Below, piece by piece: positions 23,801 to 33,792 of a stretch of DNA of 64,000 bases (within the stretch, counting starts at the first letter, position 1; the number at the start of each line of letters is the position of its first letter). The notes beneath the pieces are model-generated. The model did no database searches. It was not told where the DNA came from and saw only the letters and a program-made list of their open reading frames with translations. The position numbers and the translations under genes are program-made. Origin of the DNA: Ditylenchus dipsaci (Eukaryota > Nematoda > Chromadorea > Rhabditida > Anguinidae); NCBI GenBank assembly GCA_004194705.1, contig SADC01000419.1:1-64000 (forward strand), in the 5' to 3' direction.

Positions 23801-26800
23801 GTACCATATGAGTCCTCCAACTAGCACTGGCTCTGATAGGAAGTTGTGAAGCGCACGTCACTGAGGTCGAAAATTCGATAGCAGCTTCCCTTCTATAATA
23901 AACCAGCGTAAAAAATTATGGAAAAATTTTAATTGGCAACTAACCACATTTTTACAAAAAAAAGCTTAATCCCGTGACCGACTCAAGAAAGCAAAGTAGC
24001 GCCGCAGAGAAAGCCCCATCAGATCTCGTACAATCCGCATGAGCGCTCTCGCAAACAACCTAAACAGGAGGAACAAAAGAAAAGAAAAAGACGGCAAATA
24101 ATGGATAAAAACTTATCTAATGAGGTTCGAGGCAAAAACTTGGCTTCTTCTTTTAATAATCTGAAGCAAAAAAGACATAAAAATAAGATATACCGTATAT
24201 TCTCTATTAGAAGCCCGGGCCTTCTATTTTTCAACCCTAAAAAAGTCGGAAAAAAAATATTTCGATTTTGAGATTTTGAATGCTCAACTAAAATTTAAAA
24301 GTGGAATCAGGTAAGCTCGTGCTAACTAAGAAAACGCGAAAAACAGATTTGCGAATTTCTTTTTCTAGGCTGATATATAGGTCCTCGGGGGGGCCTTCTA
24401 TTAGAGAGGGGCCTTCTATTAGAGAGGGGCCTTCTAATCGAGAATATACGGTAGCCACTATAATTCAACTAGCTATACACAAAAACCAAATGGGCGACCA
24501 CAAAGTAACAGCGAGTCGGCGGACCCGACCGAAAATTCAATTGAGAAGTCAAAAATGACTGCCGAAAAAAAATGTTTGCATTTGAAAAACATTTTGCGCA
24601 AATTTTGTCATAATTATTTTTATTTTTTTTATGTCCCCGGGAATTCAAAAATCAACAATTGCCGTTGCACTAGGAAAGCATGCTCCTTTAACAACCTTTC
24701 TCAGGCGATGATCAATCGGTCCATTATGGCCCACCAGCGTCGTCTTCAACGGTTCGTTGAAGTGAAGGAAGAAGTGTCGAGCAAACATATGAAAATGTGT
24801 GAATCTCAGTTTTTGTTGTGTTTCTTGTCTGTTGTTATGCTAGGAATTGAATAAAGGGTGTTATGTTTTGCTCAATAGTGTAGTCCATTTTGCCTAAAAT
24901 CAGAGAAAAATTAAGACATTTTTCAACTTCAAAAATTTCCATTAAGGTGTCATTCGATTGCCTAAAATGTCAGCTTTCAAACAAAAAAAAAGCTTGTTTC
25001 AAAACATGGAAAATTTGAAAAGTTATAAACAGAATAAAAGGTGACGAAAATTTGGTCCATACGGTAGTATCAGGAAACCAAGCGTAAGTACCTTGAACAT
25101 AATATTTTCCTAATCCGCAAAAATTGGGAAAATATCAGGTTGTTCCATGAGTTCTTTTCCAAATAAAAGTTTTGTGGCATTGTGTGGTTTCTATCAATTT
25201 ATTGAAAAGTTTTTAAAATTTGACCTTTCATTTCTTAGCTACAAAATAGAAAATGAACCTTAAATGGGCATGCTCGCCGCCGATGGAAATATTTTGAAAG
25301 GCGGGTACCAGGTCAATTCAAACGAAAATTATTTTAAAATAAATTTTAGTTGAGTACCCTACGGGGAATAAGTAATCAAAAAGACTTCGTTCGTTTAATA
25401 GCATCGGTGGCCTAGTGGGATAGCGGTGGCGGACTGCGAAGTTGGTCGTCCGTTCGAATACCACGGGAGGTAAAAATTTTCCTCGACTTTTCCAAAATTT
25501 TGTCAAATTAATTCTCGTTTAAATTTCGGAGTAGCGTAAAAGCTGGGACGCAAAAACTGGGACGGTAAAAGCTGGGATGCAAAAACTGGGATGCAAATAC
25601 TGGATGTCAAGAACTGGGATGGTAAAAACTGGGATGACAAAAACTGGGACGTAAAACTGGGATGTAAAAACTGGGATGCAAATACTGGGATGTCAAGAAC
25701 TGGGATGGTAAAAACTGGGATGACAAAAACTGAGATAGCCATAATAGAATAGCCATAACTAGGGTTGGTGAATGGGAAATTTCCCGGGAAAATTCCCGGA
25801 AAAATCCCGATTTTTCTCGACAAATTGAATTTTCCCGGGAATTTTCCCGGGGAAAATACTAACTCTAGCCATAACGGAATAGAAATGAGGAAATCGATTT
25901 TTTAGAGGATTTAAACATTTCCAAGCCTTATTTTTCACCCCCTCTTACAAACATCCAAAACACGACTGCTTTCAACAAAAAAATAGACTAAATTCAATAA
26001 TACAATGAGGTTAACAAAAAATTCAAGGTTCACTTTCTTCCACTGACTCCATTGCTTCTTCTTCTAGCTCCACCGCTTCATCTGGCTCCACTGCTTCTTC
26101 ATCTAGCGGCTGAACATCGTCTTCTGGTTCGACTGGCACGATCACAAACTTAGCCAAGGGATTCTGAGGAATAGCACCCTGTTGCGATCGAACACGTTCA
26201 CGGTCATGTAGCGCTCTAGTAACAACTTGATTTGACGGTCGAAGTTCTCCACATTCTTTTTCCTGGCATTGCGCAGAGGATTGGCAGGATTTCCATGTCT
26301 AAAACAAAATATGACTTACAGTCCACAAACATGTGGAAAATACCAGATAATCAGTTAAGCGGTTGCTTCCTCTTCGTCTTTGAGTCGGAGAACATATTGG
26401 CTGAGAAACATATTGTTCTTAAATAAACGCTTATTTAATCCAGGGTGTCAGACTTCAATTGCATTATTTGTCCTTGGAGCATCATTGATCACGTTCAGCA
26501 GCAGTTCCAGTAAACAACAGTAAAGAGAGGATCGACGACCAACCCGTTGACGTTTGAGTGGCGGATGTAGGTGCTTTCAATGTACTTCACATATGCTTCA
26601 AAGAAGAAGTTAAGTTACCAAATGTTTAGTTGCCAATTACCTCGCAAAGGTTCAGCTTTCTGGGCCGGAATGATTTGCTCTTGGATCTTGATCTCCATTT
26701 CTGCCATCCATTCGTCGAATCCCAGAAAAACTTCGCTAGCAGGCAGGAATGAGAGAGTGTTCAAGCTGCGCAGGAGAGACTTCACATCATTGATTTCATC

Positions 26801-28866
26801 TCAAGAATTGTTGGGTCCATCAGCGCTCTTCCTGCTCTTGTGCATCAGACGCTGGCAACATTGCGCCATTCCTTTGCCTTTGTTTGACAGAAATTTTATT
26901 GAAAGCGTACCTGCAAAAAATAAGGATCGAAAGAACGAGACTGCCAAGCGCAAACAAAAACAAAATCCAATGAAAATTTGAGCGAAAGCAAGAACCAAAC
27001 AAAAATAAACGGACATTCAAATTTTCATCCCAATTTTTACCGTCCCAGTTTTTGCATTTCAGTATTTACGTCCCAGTTTTTACTGGACACCTAAATTTCA
27101 CTGGTACCCGCCTTTCAAAATATTCCCATCGACGACGAGCATGCCCCTTTAACAGAATTTTTGGCTCTAGTAGCAAATATCAACACCTCCCCCATAAGAA
27201 TCTGACCTACGTGAAATCTCTGTAACTACCCTTTGGACAACAAATTCAGACTCAATCCTTAAGCTCGGGGGTCGGCCAGCGTACGGAAGCTATGCCTAAA
27301 AAATGACTTTCCCACTTTTTCCAGGGTCTAAGACATGTTTTTGGGTACTTTTTACTAAAAGGGGCATACCAGCGCGTTAAATTTGCAAAAGGCGGGGACC
27401 AGCCATATTGAAATGAGAATTATTTTTTGTGCAAAGGGGGAATGGGTTGTTCACTACGACGGTCAAAATTTTCAGTATATATTCATAGAAAAACAAAATC
27501 CCACAAAATTTTCTTTAAAAACAATGAGCAGAACTTTTGGGACACTAGGAAAATACTTTGGCCGCAGTGCTTTTTACCGCGTCCTCCCAAAAGTGTGTTT
27601 TTGAAAAACTTTTTTTTCAAAACTTTTTTGAGCACATTATCCACACATTTTATGGCAATGTTGTAACTAAAACGAAATAAATAAACTTTAGAGTTTGCGC
27701 CGGAGAGCTGGGTAATTACCATGGACCAGGTAAAAAGCTTTAATTTTTTTGTTGGAATGAAAAAAAATACACCAAATTTTCAGATCCCTCTCCAAACCAT
27801 CCAGTGCATGATCAAAATAGGCAAAAGAATAGCCTTAAAAGTGCAGAACAATATGACCACTGAGCCTACACCAGCCCAGATGACTAACAAATTGAAAAAG
27901 AATTGCAAGCATGGCTACCCCAAGGTAGCCGCCTTTGAAGCTGCGGTCAATACAACCGTACAGCAACTGCCACAATCTGTCAGAGATATAGGCACTCAAG
28001 TTGGTTTTTAAAGCCAGTAATTTTGTGAGTAAATGTTAAATTTATTTATTTAGTTTTCAAGCCAATTCAAGCAACTTTCGCAGTATTTAGAAAGTGGAAA
28101 TTTTGCAGCTGCTAGCCCGATTGGGGTCAAGTTTCTGCAGTCAGTGGCTAATATAAGCATAGCTGATAGACAACAAATGGGAACATTGTTTCCCAAATTT
28201 TCAAAGGTTTTTGTTGGTAAGTACTTTGGCTAGTCTTGGAATTTCTGACTCACATTAAGATACCGTATTTCCTCTCAAATAGCTCTCTGCTCTAAAATAG
28301 CCCCGACTAGATTAAAATATCAACCCAAGCTCAAAATTCTCAGTAATTCAGATCCCCGCCTCAACGATCTCATCAACATGACTATTCTTGCAATAAGTGG
28401 AAGCAGTAACCTCATGAAAAACGCTACTAATCTAGCTAAAGACATATTCTATGGAGGGCTTAGTAAGGCCACCAACTCGACTACAAACAGTACATCTTCA
28501 TCCCAACCCAAACTAATGTCTCCTAAAGATCATATACCTCAAGAACCCCTTTATTTCGATGCTCCTGAGGCTTTTGATCAACCTCAACAAGATCAAATGA
28601 CCAATGGAGCTCTCAAAATGTTAGCTGTGCTCAAAGGAAATGACAGCCAGGACGGCATGATCGAGCCAATTGCTCATGACGACGCTAAAGTAAGACTAGC
28701 TGATGACCCAGATAACAAACAGTCCATAGCTCTAAATGAGTTACCAATTGGACAGATTAGCGTGAGAACACTTCCAGACAATGAATTGGTTGAATTGCCA
28801 CAAGAAGTTGTCAAAACCAATGAAGAAGTTAGCTTTTTGCCAAAACCTCCGGCGATTACTGATTGA
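20857..28866 (+). CDS. Secreted 376-residue protein, five exons
   Basis: Exons 20857-21055, 27692-27729, 27784-27999, 28054-28216 and 28352-28866 join in phase (1, 0, 0, 1) through GT-AG introns to give 376 residues. Residues 1-30 form a signal peptide (FIHFAAPILMLWLMILA). Helical, Cys-poor sequence follows (VALKSAATVKNSSLQMF; FAPESWVITMDQIPLQ; KIGKRIALKVQNNMT). The C-terminal part (LMKNATNLAKDIF onward) turns Asn/Ser/Pro- and acid-rich and disordered. There are several N-glycosylation sequons. It has the feel of a small nematode secreted alpha-helical protein, with a passing likeness to fatty-acid/retinol-binding proteins, but I do not recognise the family. AATAAA at about 29059 is a likely poly(A) signal. 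The first intron (21056-27691) is a stack of transposons. Confidence 0.65.
22509..22829 (+). other. 106-codon open frame, left arm copy
   Basis: Begins MYVVVVLGECTGRSF and ends MIFWSSCF, with hydrophobic stretches (YFAYCIIFLCAFVLHF; ISHILFTIMIFW). The mirror copy in the other arm (23580-23260, minus) differs by one residue (Glu to Lys). Maintenance in both arms is explained by arm identity; there is no evidence of expression. Confidence 0.3.
24193..24451. mobile_element. TA-flanked MITE inserted in the right arm only
   Basis: CCGTATATTCTCTATTAGAA and TCGAGAATATACGG ends with GGGGCCTTCTATTAGAGA tandem units inside. The left arm reads straight across the empty site (GGCTATATCTTATT), giving a clean empty-site comparison with a TA duplication. 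Confidence 0.9.
25403..25475 (+). other. tRNA-like module in the MULE end
   Basis: TGGCCTAGTGGGATAGCGGT is a good A-box/D-arm and CCGTTCGAATACCACGG a good B-box/T-arm, spaced as in a tRNA. Acceptor pairing is poor, so it is a pseudo-tRNA or SINE head. Confidence 0.5.
25540..25740. repeat. Subterminal tandem repeat AAAACTGGGATG
   Basis: About eleven variants of a 17-20 bp unit (CTGGGATGCAAAAA, CTGGGATGACAAAAA). Inverted counterparts lie near the opposite end of the element (27030-27085). Confidence 0.85.
25757..25868. mobile_element. MITE with TTCCCGGGAA ends
   Basis: AGGGTTGGTGAATGGGAAAT leads into repeated TTCCCGGGAAAATTCCCGG, closed by GGGAATTTTCCCGGGGAAAA and CTCTAGC. A longer relative is at 54096-54778. 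Confidence 0.6.
26023..26890 (-). pseudogene. Mutator-like transposase remnant
   Basis: Minus-strand pieces in order: GMAQCCQRLMHKSRKSAD; DVKSLLRSLNTLSFLPASEV then FLGFDEWMAE; YVKYIESTYI; NVINDAPRTNNAIE; NPANPLRNARKKNVENF; and an acidic tail ending VEESEP. The LFLP-like block, PRTNNxxE motif and RKK...R C-terminus are the order found in MULE/FLYWCH-associated transposases. Stops (after NNS, after NAIEV) and a frame switch near 26190-26230 show decay. Family assignment is from remembered motif patterns. Confidence 0.55.
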
Positions 28867-29130
28867 AAATATATGTGAAGGAGATATTGACAAAAATGGA
28901 AAACATTTACCTTTCTGCTGTTTTTTCAATATGCCAATTAAATGTGATCATTACTACTAAACTTTGGACAGTTTTTCTGAGGCTTTTGTAGATTTTTGTA
29001 CAGATTACATTAAAAGTATACTTGTTACATAATATTCTGCTCAGTTTTATAGTTTGCTTAATAAAGTCAACCCTCTGTATAATGGCCACTAGGGGGTCTG
29101 GTCAAATTTGTCACTATGACGGTAAGTAAC
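28867..29130. other. 3' flank of the secreted-protein gene with poly(A) signal
   Basis: AATAAA at about 29059-29064 lies 190 bp after the stop at 28866. It is followed at once by GTCAACCCTCTGTATAATGG, a pogo-like element end. Confidence 0.5.
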
Positions 29131-29134
29131 TAAC

Positions 29135-29995
29135 CACGGCGTATCAAACACGTCAAATGACCAAACCGGGCTTGGCGTCCTGTTTTAATGAAAATTCAAA
29201 AAAGTTTTTCATTTTTAAATACCATTAACAAAAATATGCTCAATTTTACGCACTGAATATTCATAAAACTAATTTTTAATTTTTTATGGATACTTCTCGT
29301 CTAAAAAGTCTGTTTCGAATTCAATTTCCCCTATTTAAAGGGAGGGGGTACTTTTATATACGCATTGTCTATGTCATAGGTTCAAATCCGCTTGGGTGCA
29401 TACCCTATTTTTCACCCCATTTTTTCATGTTTTATTTACAAGTTTGGTGTCGAAATGATTTTCGGTCGCTTGGCTATCCAACAAGATCATCAGCACAGGG
29501 TTTAAGAATAATCATGACTGAGTTGCAGGCCAAAACTCACTTGAAAAACCTGGAATTTTTTTTGCTAAATCATCCACTTTCTCGATGAGAACTGCCCATT
29601 TGGAATATCTGTAATGTGCATAAGAAAGCTAAGTGAACGTACTACGATCGTGCCAGAGAGAATTTTTTTAGCAGAGAATGATTAAGAAATAACGTTTTTA
29701 AGTTAGCAACTTGACTCTGCCAAACCGATAAACTCGAAGTTTTAATTTTTTAAAGTTTTTTACATTTATAACAGAGCTTGATTTTTTTTAAATCGAAAGA
29801 GCAAACTTAGAGCTTTTCTGTGGTATAAAAAAAAATCAAACACGACTTACCTAAGCAAAGTTATAACCAAAAAAATAAAATGCTAAAGAAACAAAAAAAA
29901 TTTGAATTCAAAATGTTTTTTAAAACGAATTTCTCTCTATACGAAGATCTCGATTTGGTGTTTTGAGGTGGTGGGTGTTTGACACGCCGTGTAGC
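29135..29995. mobile_element. TIR element with tRNA-like module
   Basis: ACCACGGCGTATCAAACAC near 29137 is mirrored by GTGTTTGACACGCCGTGT near 29967-29984. Near the left, 29345-29405 holds GGGGGTA...GGTTCAAATCCGCTTGG...TACCC, a B-box/T-arm with partial acceptor-like pairing. The rest is AT-rich and without coding potential. Confidence 0.45.
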
Positions 29996-30531
29996 AAGGA
30001 ATCTATTTTTACATCCAAATAAAACTTTGGGGTAATTTAACAATACCCACACGAGCCAATTAAACTCTCTCAAAGTCGTCTCACATGCATTTTCTGTTAG
30101 ATCGTGATATTAAATCCCACTCAATTTACATAATAAACCGAATAGGGGGTGGGAAGGAAAATTTTGACTGGGGTGTCATGACTATATCTACGATAAAGAA
30201 TAAAATTGCAAAGGCAGTCAGGAATCGAAAGTTTTGATCTTTATTTTTTGCTGAGCGCAGTTGTTTCTAAGGCAGATTAGCTTTCCCATTAGTCTTCGTC
30301 CAATTAGTCCTTTGGATACTTTTTATACAACTCGAACTCCAACTCGATTCAACAACCAACCCCAAGAGCTAATACGGTAACAATTTCTATGGTAGATTTG
30401 TTAGATTTTTTCTTTCGGGCAATAACAGAGTCCAGCTGTATCTAGATATATATTTTATATTTTTTTTTGAATTTATTAATTAAAACATCACGATGTCCAT
30501 CACACATAATATTAAAAAAAATATACAAAAG

Positions 30532-30842
30532 TTATACAAACAAAACCGCATCAATATACTTGGTGTGCAAACTCTTGATCTGCAACACACAACGAAGATA
30601 CAAATGAATTTCTTGCAATGTTTTAGACTAAAAATAAAATTTCAGCCCAACAGTTAAGTAAGCAAAGTCGGACTAAACTTACTGCTTTAAGAAGAGATGA
30701 GACCAAACCAAGAACATTTCCGAATCTTTTTGCACCTGCTAAAGCTCCCATTTTAGCTTGAAGTAAGTGTAGAAGGGTTTCCGAATATTGTTGAGACACC
30801 TTTGCAAAAGATCTATATCAGTTGTGTTTAAGCCTGTCACTG
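30532..30842 (-). CDS. Last two exons of an unidentified helical protein
   Basis: Exon 30842-30683 begins after TTTTCAG and reads VTGLNTTDID, then (one base out of frame) FAKVSQQYSETLLHLLQA and KMGALAGAKRFGNVLGLV. It ends at GCA|GTAAGT. Exon 30627-30532 reads SKTLQEIHLYLRCVLQIKSL and HTKYIDAVLFV, then TAA. The frame change falls in a TTTT run at about 30812-30815; five T's would restore a single frame. The protein looks alpha-helical. Upstream exons are not found because a repeat copy begins at about 30945. Family not recognised. Confidence 0.5.
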
Positions 30843-30944
30843 CTGAAAATTGACTAATGACGTTTTTTTGAAATACAGTCGAGTCGAAAAAACATATATT
30901 GGTATATTCTGGCTGTCTTACCATGTTTTTCAACTCGGGCCGTG

Positions 30945-31220
30945 GCAAAAATATTCTAACGTTCTGCCATAAAAGTGGCCCCTTTTATTTTCTTCCCCTC
31001 CCTATACAGCCCTTAATCCCTTCAAAATTCAAAAGGCGCGAATTCAAATTTTTCAAATTTTCACTAAAATCCATGATACCCCCCCTGTGGTTTGAAAAAA
31101 AAAATTTTTCACTTTACCGGAAACGATTGGTAAATTCGCGCCTAAATCGGGGTCGAGAAACACGAATATGCAATCGGTTTTTCAAAATTGTCATTAAAAG
31201 TGGGTCAGCCGTGGGGGGGG
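30945..31220. mobile_element. Partial copy of the 50492-51300 palindrome family
   Basis: Shares GGCCGTGGCAAAAA, TAAAAGTGGCCCC, TCCCTATACAGCCCTTA and GGGTCGAGAAACACGAATAT with the arms at 50492-51300. Confidence 0.65.
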
Positions 31221-31243
31221 TCAAGTAAAGTGTTACCGCTTAA

Positions 31244-31578
31244 AGGACCATACTTGTTGATGACAATGAGAATTTGGCAAATTCAAATGCGCGCGGGACA
31301 CTTTTTTTTTACTCCAAAAATACTTTTTGAATTATGTAATGTTATATATATGAAAATAAAAAACAAAACCTCATAAAAAGGGCTAGTTGGCTCAGTGCTT
31401 TATTAGCCTTGTGTGGTGATTGTCGATATTGGGTCCGATTCCACCGCCTGCTCTCTTATTTTTGATCATTTATGTTAGTACACGATATAATATTTAAAAA
31501 ATAGTTTCGGAATAAAAAAAGTGTCCCGCGCGCATTTGTATTTTCTAAATTCCCATTGTCAGCAACAAGTATGGTCCT
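31244..31578. mobile_element. TTAA-flanked element carrying a tRNA-like module
   Basis: AGGACCATACTTGTTGATGA...CAAATGCGCGCGGGACACTT at the left and the inverse at the right (about 65-bp repeats), bordered by TTAA (31240-31243; 31579-31582). The loop at 31381-31455 reads GGGCTAGTTGGCTCAGTGC (A-box like) and GGGTCCGATTCCACC (B-box like). A left-end half of the same family is at 12661-12720. Confidence 0.75.
31381..31455 (+). other. tRNA-like module between TTAA-element repeats
   Basis: A tRNA-sized block with A-box and B-box words and GGGC...GCTC at its ends. D- and T-arm cores are recognisable; the anticodon arm is not. It occupies the loop of the element almost exactly. Confidence 0.5.
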
Positions 31579-31582
31579 TTAA

Positions 31583-32340
31583 AGGACCATGAAACTTGAT
31601 AAGCATAGCAATTCGGAAATTTTGAATTCGCGCGGCACCACCCTAACTTTGTCAATAATTTTTCGAATTGTTTTTTGTTTGCGTGTAAATTTTTTTCAAA
31701 ATATGGAACCGTTTACTAGTCGAGCCCAACGTTGCTCGACATTGCCAGATCGGACGACTTTTCCTACTTCGTAAAAGCCCAAGTGCAACCCCCCCCCTAA
31801 GTGCACCCCCCTCTAGTGCACCCCCCCTAAGTGCACCCCCCTCGGGGGGGGGGGGGGTGCACTTGGGGGTGCACTAGAGGGGGTGCACTTAGGGGGGGGG
31901 GTGCACATGGTATACCGTCATCCTACTTATGCTGCACCATAACTACTTATATGAGTAAAAAATTTTTTTTGTCAAAGTTTACCCATAAACAGAATTCAAA
32001 TTTTCAATGCACACAAAAAAATTAATTCAAAAATATTATTGAAAAAATTAGGGTGGTCCCGCGTGAATTCGAATTCCGCATATTGCTGTGCTTATCAAGT
32101 TATATGGTCCTTTAATAAGCACAGCAATTTGCGGAATTCGAATTCGCGCGGGACCACCCTGATTTTGTTCGATCTGGCAATGTCGAGCGACGTTGGGCTC
32201 GACTAGTAAACGGTTCCATATTTTGAAAAAAATTTACACGCAAACAAAAAACAATTCGAAAAAATTATTGACAAAGTTAGGGTGGTCCCGCGCGAATTCA
32301 AAATTTTCAAATAGCTGTGCTTATCAAGTTTCACGGTCCT
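31583..32340. mobile_element. TTAA-type foldback with GC-rich core and a partial second copy
   Basis: It starts AGGACCATGAAACTTGATAA directly after the TTAA shared with the previous element. It carries the inverted partner ending ATATGGTCCT at 32111, then TTAA, then a second, truncated copy ending CACGGTCCT at 32340. Arms share GAATTCGCGCGG(G)ACCACCCT and the word CTAGTCGAGCCCAACGTTGC, read inverted at about 32180-32205. The core (31783-31905) is a C/G homopolymer palindrome. Confidence 0.65.
31783..31905. repeat. G/C palindromic mini-array AAGTGCACCCCCC
   Basis: Several copies of a 13-17 bp unit (AGTGCACCCCCC with runs of 6-8 C) are followed by the inverted array (GGGGGTGCACTT), with a run of 12-13 G at the turn. 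Run lengths may be unreliable in the assembly. Confidence 0.8.
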
Positions 32341-32344
32341 TTAA

Positions 32345-33435
32345 AGAATAATTTTGGGTCATTTTCAAAAAATCTAAAATGGGGGTTCAGCGTGAATAAG
32401 TACCAACATTTTGGTAGTTCAGAATCATTATTTCACCTTTGTTTGCTTTTTATTTGCAGATTTTTTTTAGATGTGGATTGAGATCCGAGATATTCCACGA
32501 AGTATTGTTACTACACCCCATGATGTAAAAAGAGCTGGTTTTTATTGTGTCAATTACACCTAAAACCCCATTACTGTATCTTTATTGTGACATATAATCC
32601 ATGTTTATGAGCTATTAGCCTTAGTTTCCATGTCTCTAAACAGCGGAAAATCAGCGTGTCACCATTGGAGACACCCCCTAAGCGGTAATAAAGTGCACAA
32701 AGAGGGTGACTGACCCCTGTGTGTCCGGCTGTCGCTAGGTGCTCTCAACAATGCCATATTGCTGATGCTGCTGCATATGGATGAGTGCCAATTGACTAGA
32801 AGTGGGAATATTAAGTAGTAGTAGGACTGGATGGGCTAAATTGTAAATGAAGAGAAATGGACAGTTGACGAAAATTAGTCCAGTAATCAACTGGTTAATT
32901 AGGCCATTTCCTATATGTTTATTTATGCGGTTTTCTGTTTTTGGTGTTTTTAATTAATTTATTTTTGTTGAGTACAATTTACTTGACATAATGTTCAAAC
33001 AGAATTTAGTCGTAAACAATGAAAATTACAAAAAATGGTATAAATATGAAGACCATTTGTTATATGTTTAAGTTTTTTGGTCAAATTTATCTTCGAAAAT
33101 CACTCGATGAAGACCAGAATACGATGAATGGCGATGAGCTATAGCAATTTGTGCTGACACATGCCATACCCATTCGAAGAAGCTAATCGCCGGTCGTCTT
33201 TCTGTGCATATGATTATTCGCCAGCCGTAAAAGGTTGCCATATGGCGACCGACGATTAGGCTTAGCGATTGGCTGTGGCCAATGGTGATTTAATGTACGC
33301 ACCATCACCCGCGCCCGCCAGCCACTAGTCTTAATTTTTTAACCCATTAAACCGGAATTAAGATTTTTCACACAATTTATTCCCTTCTGTAAAGTAGTGT
33401 GCTTTTTTTAATATATTGTTAACCATTAGTCAAGA
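32345..33435. other. No gene seen
   Basis: AT-rich with one GC-richer patch (33110-33310) containing a CTAATCGCCGGTCGTC / GCGACCGACGATTAG inverted pair. No convincing exon. Confidence 0.35.
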
Positions 33436-33443
33436 ATTTTTAA

Positions 33444-33792
33444 AGGACCATGGTTTTTGAACGCAGCGGCATCTCCAAATTTTGAATTGGCGGGGACACT
33501 TTTTTACTCTGAAAATATTCAACAATTATTTTTCAAATTATTTTTTGTTTGCATTTAAAATTTTATCAAAATATGAACCATTCACTAGTCGAGCGCAACG
33601 TTGCATGACACTGCCAGATTGGATGACTTAGGATACTTTCACTGCACCATAACAACTTATATGAGATTCTAATTTAAACTGGACTAAGACATAATAATTT
33701 AAATAAAAAATAATAATTGGTCTTGATGATAAAAAGTGTCCCCCGCCAATTCAAAGTTTGTAAATGTCGCTGCGTTCAAAAACCTTGGTCCT
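33444..33792. mobile_element. TTAA-flanked element
   Basis: AGGACCATGGTTTTTGAACG...AATTGGCGGGGACACTTTTT at the left and its inverse at the right, bordered by TTAA (33440-33443; 33793-33796). The interior has the CTAGTCGAGCGCAACGTTGC word shared with 31583-32340. No coding capacity. Confidence 0.8.

Larger units (their letters stand above)
21663..24687. mobile_element. 3.0-kb foldback element flanked by TTAA
   Basis: The arms, about 21663-22935 and 23150-24687, are near-identical inverted copies. Termini AGGAGCATGCTTTCCTAGTG and their complement are bordered by TTAA (21659-21662; 24688-24691). The unpaired centre (22936-23150) holds extra copies of ATCTTTTAGCGTCCTTGG and GCTACATTCACTGATTAC that also occur in the arms. 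A TA-flanked MITE (24193-24451) is present in the right arm only. Each arm encodes the same 106-codon open frame. Confidence 0.85.
21330..24800 (+). pseudogene. Mariner (DD34D-like) transposase remnant, split by a 3-kb insertion
   Basis: The left piece, 21330-21662, contains in shifting frames FMQDGCPPYW, NLPGRWMGRGSP, PPYSPD and VKSIVHRTQPANLEELRE, the catalytic-domain landmarks of mariner-like transposases. The right piece, 24688-24800, continues NNLSQAMINRSI and RRLQRFVEVKEE, the family's C-terminus. The two pieces meet across the TTAA target duplication of the foldback, so they were one gene before that insertion. Frameshifts and stops in the left piece mean it is dead. Confidence 0.7.
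21136..25064. mobile_element. Mariner-type element, outermost layer of a nest
   Basis: Ends CCGTATCGACCAAATTTTCG and CGAAAATTTGGTCCATACGG are bordered by TA (21134-21135, 25065-25066). Inverted similarity runs about 90 bp inward (CACCTTTTATT...; TTGAAACAAGC). It holds a mariner transposase remnant split by the 3-kb foldback at 21663-24687. Confidence 0.75.
25264..27148. mobile_element. Decayed Mutator-like (MULE) element with long terminal inverted repeats
   Basis: Left GGGCATGCTCGCCGCCGATG...TTTTGAAAGGCGGGTACCAG and right CTGGTACCCGCCTTTCAAAA...GACGACGAGCATGCCC form inverted repeats of about 50 bp, bordered by TTAA on both sides. Subterminal AAAACTGGGATG tandem units lie at 25540-25740, with a few inverted copies at 27030-27085. 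It encloses a transposase remnant, a tRNA-like module and a nested MITE (25757-25868). Confidence 0.7.
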
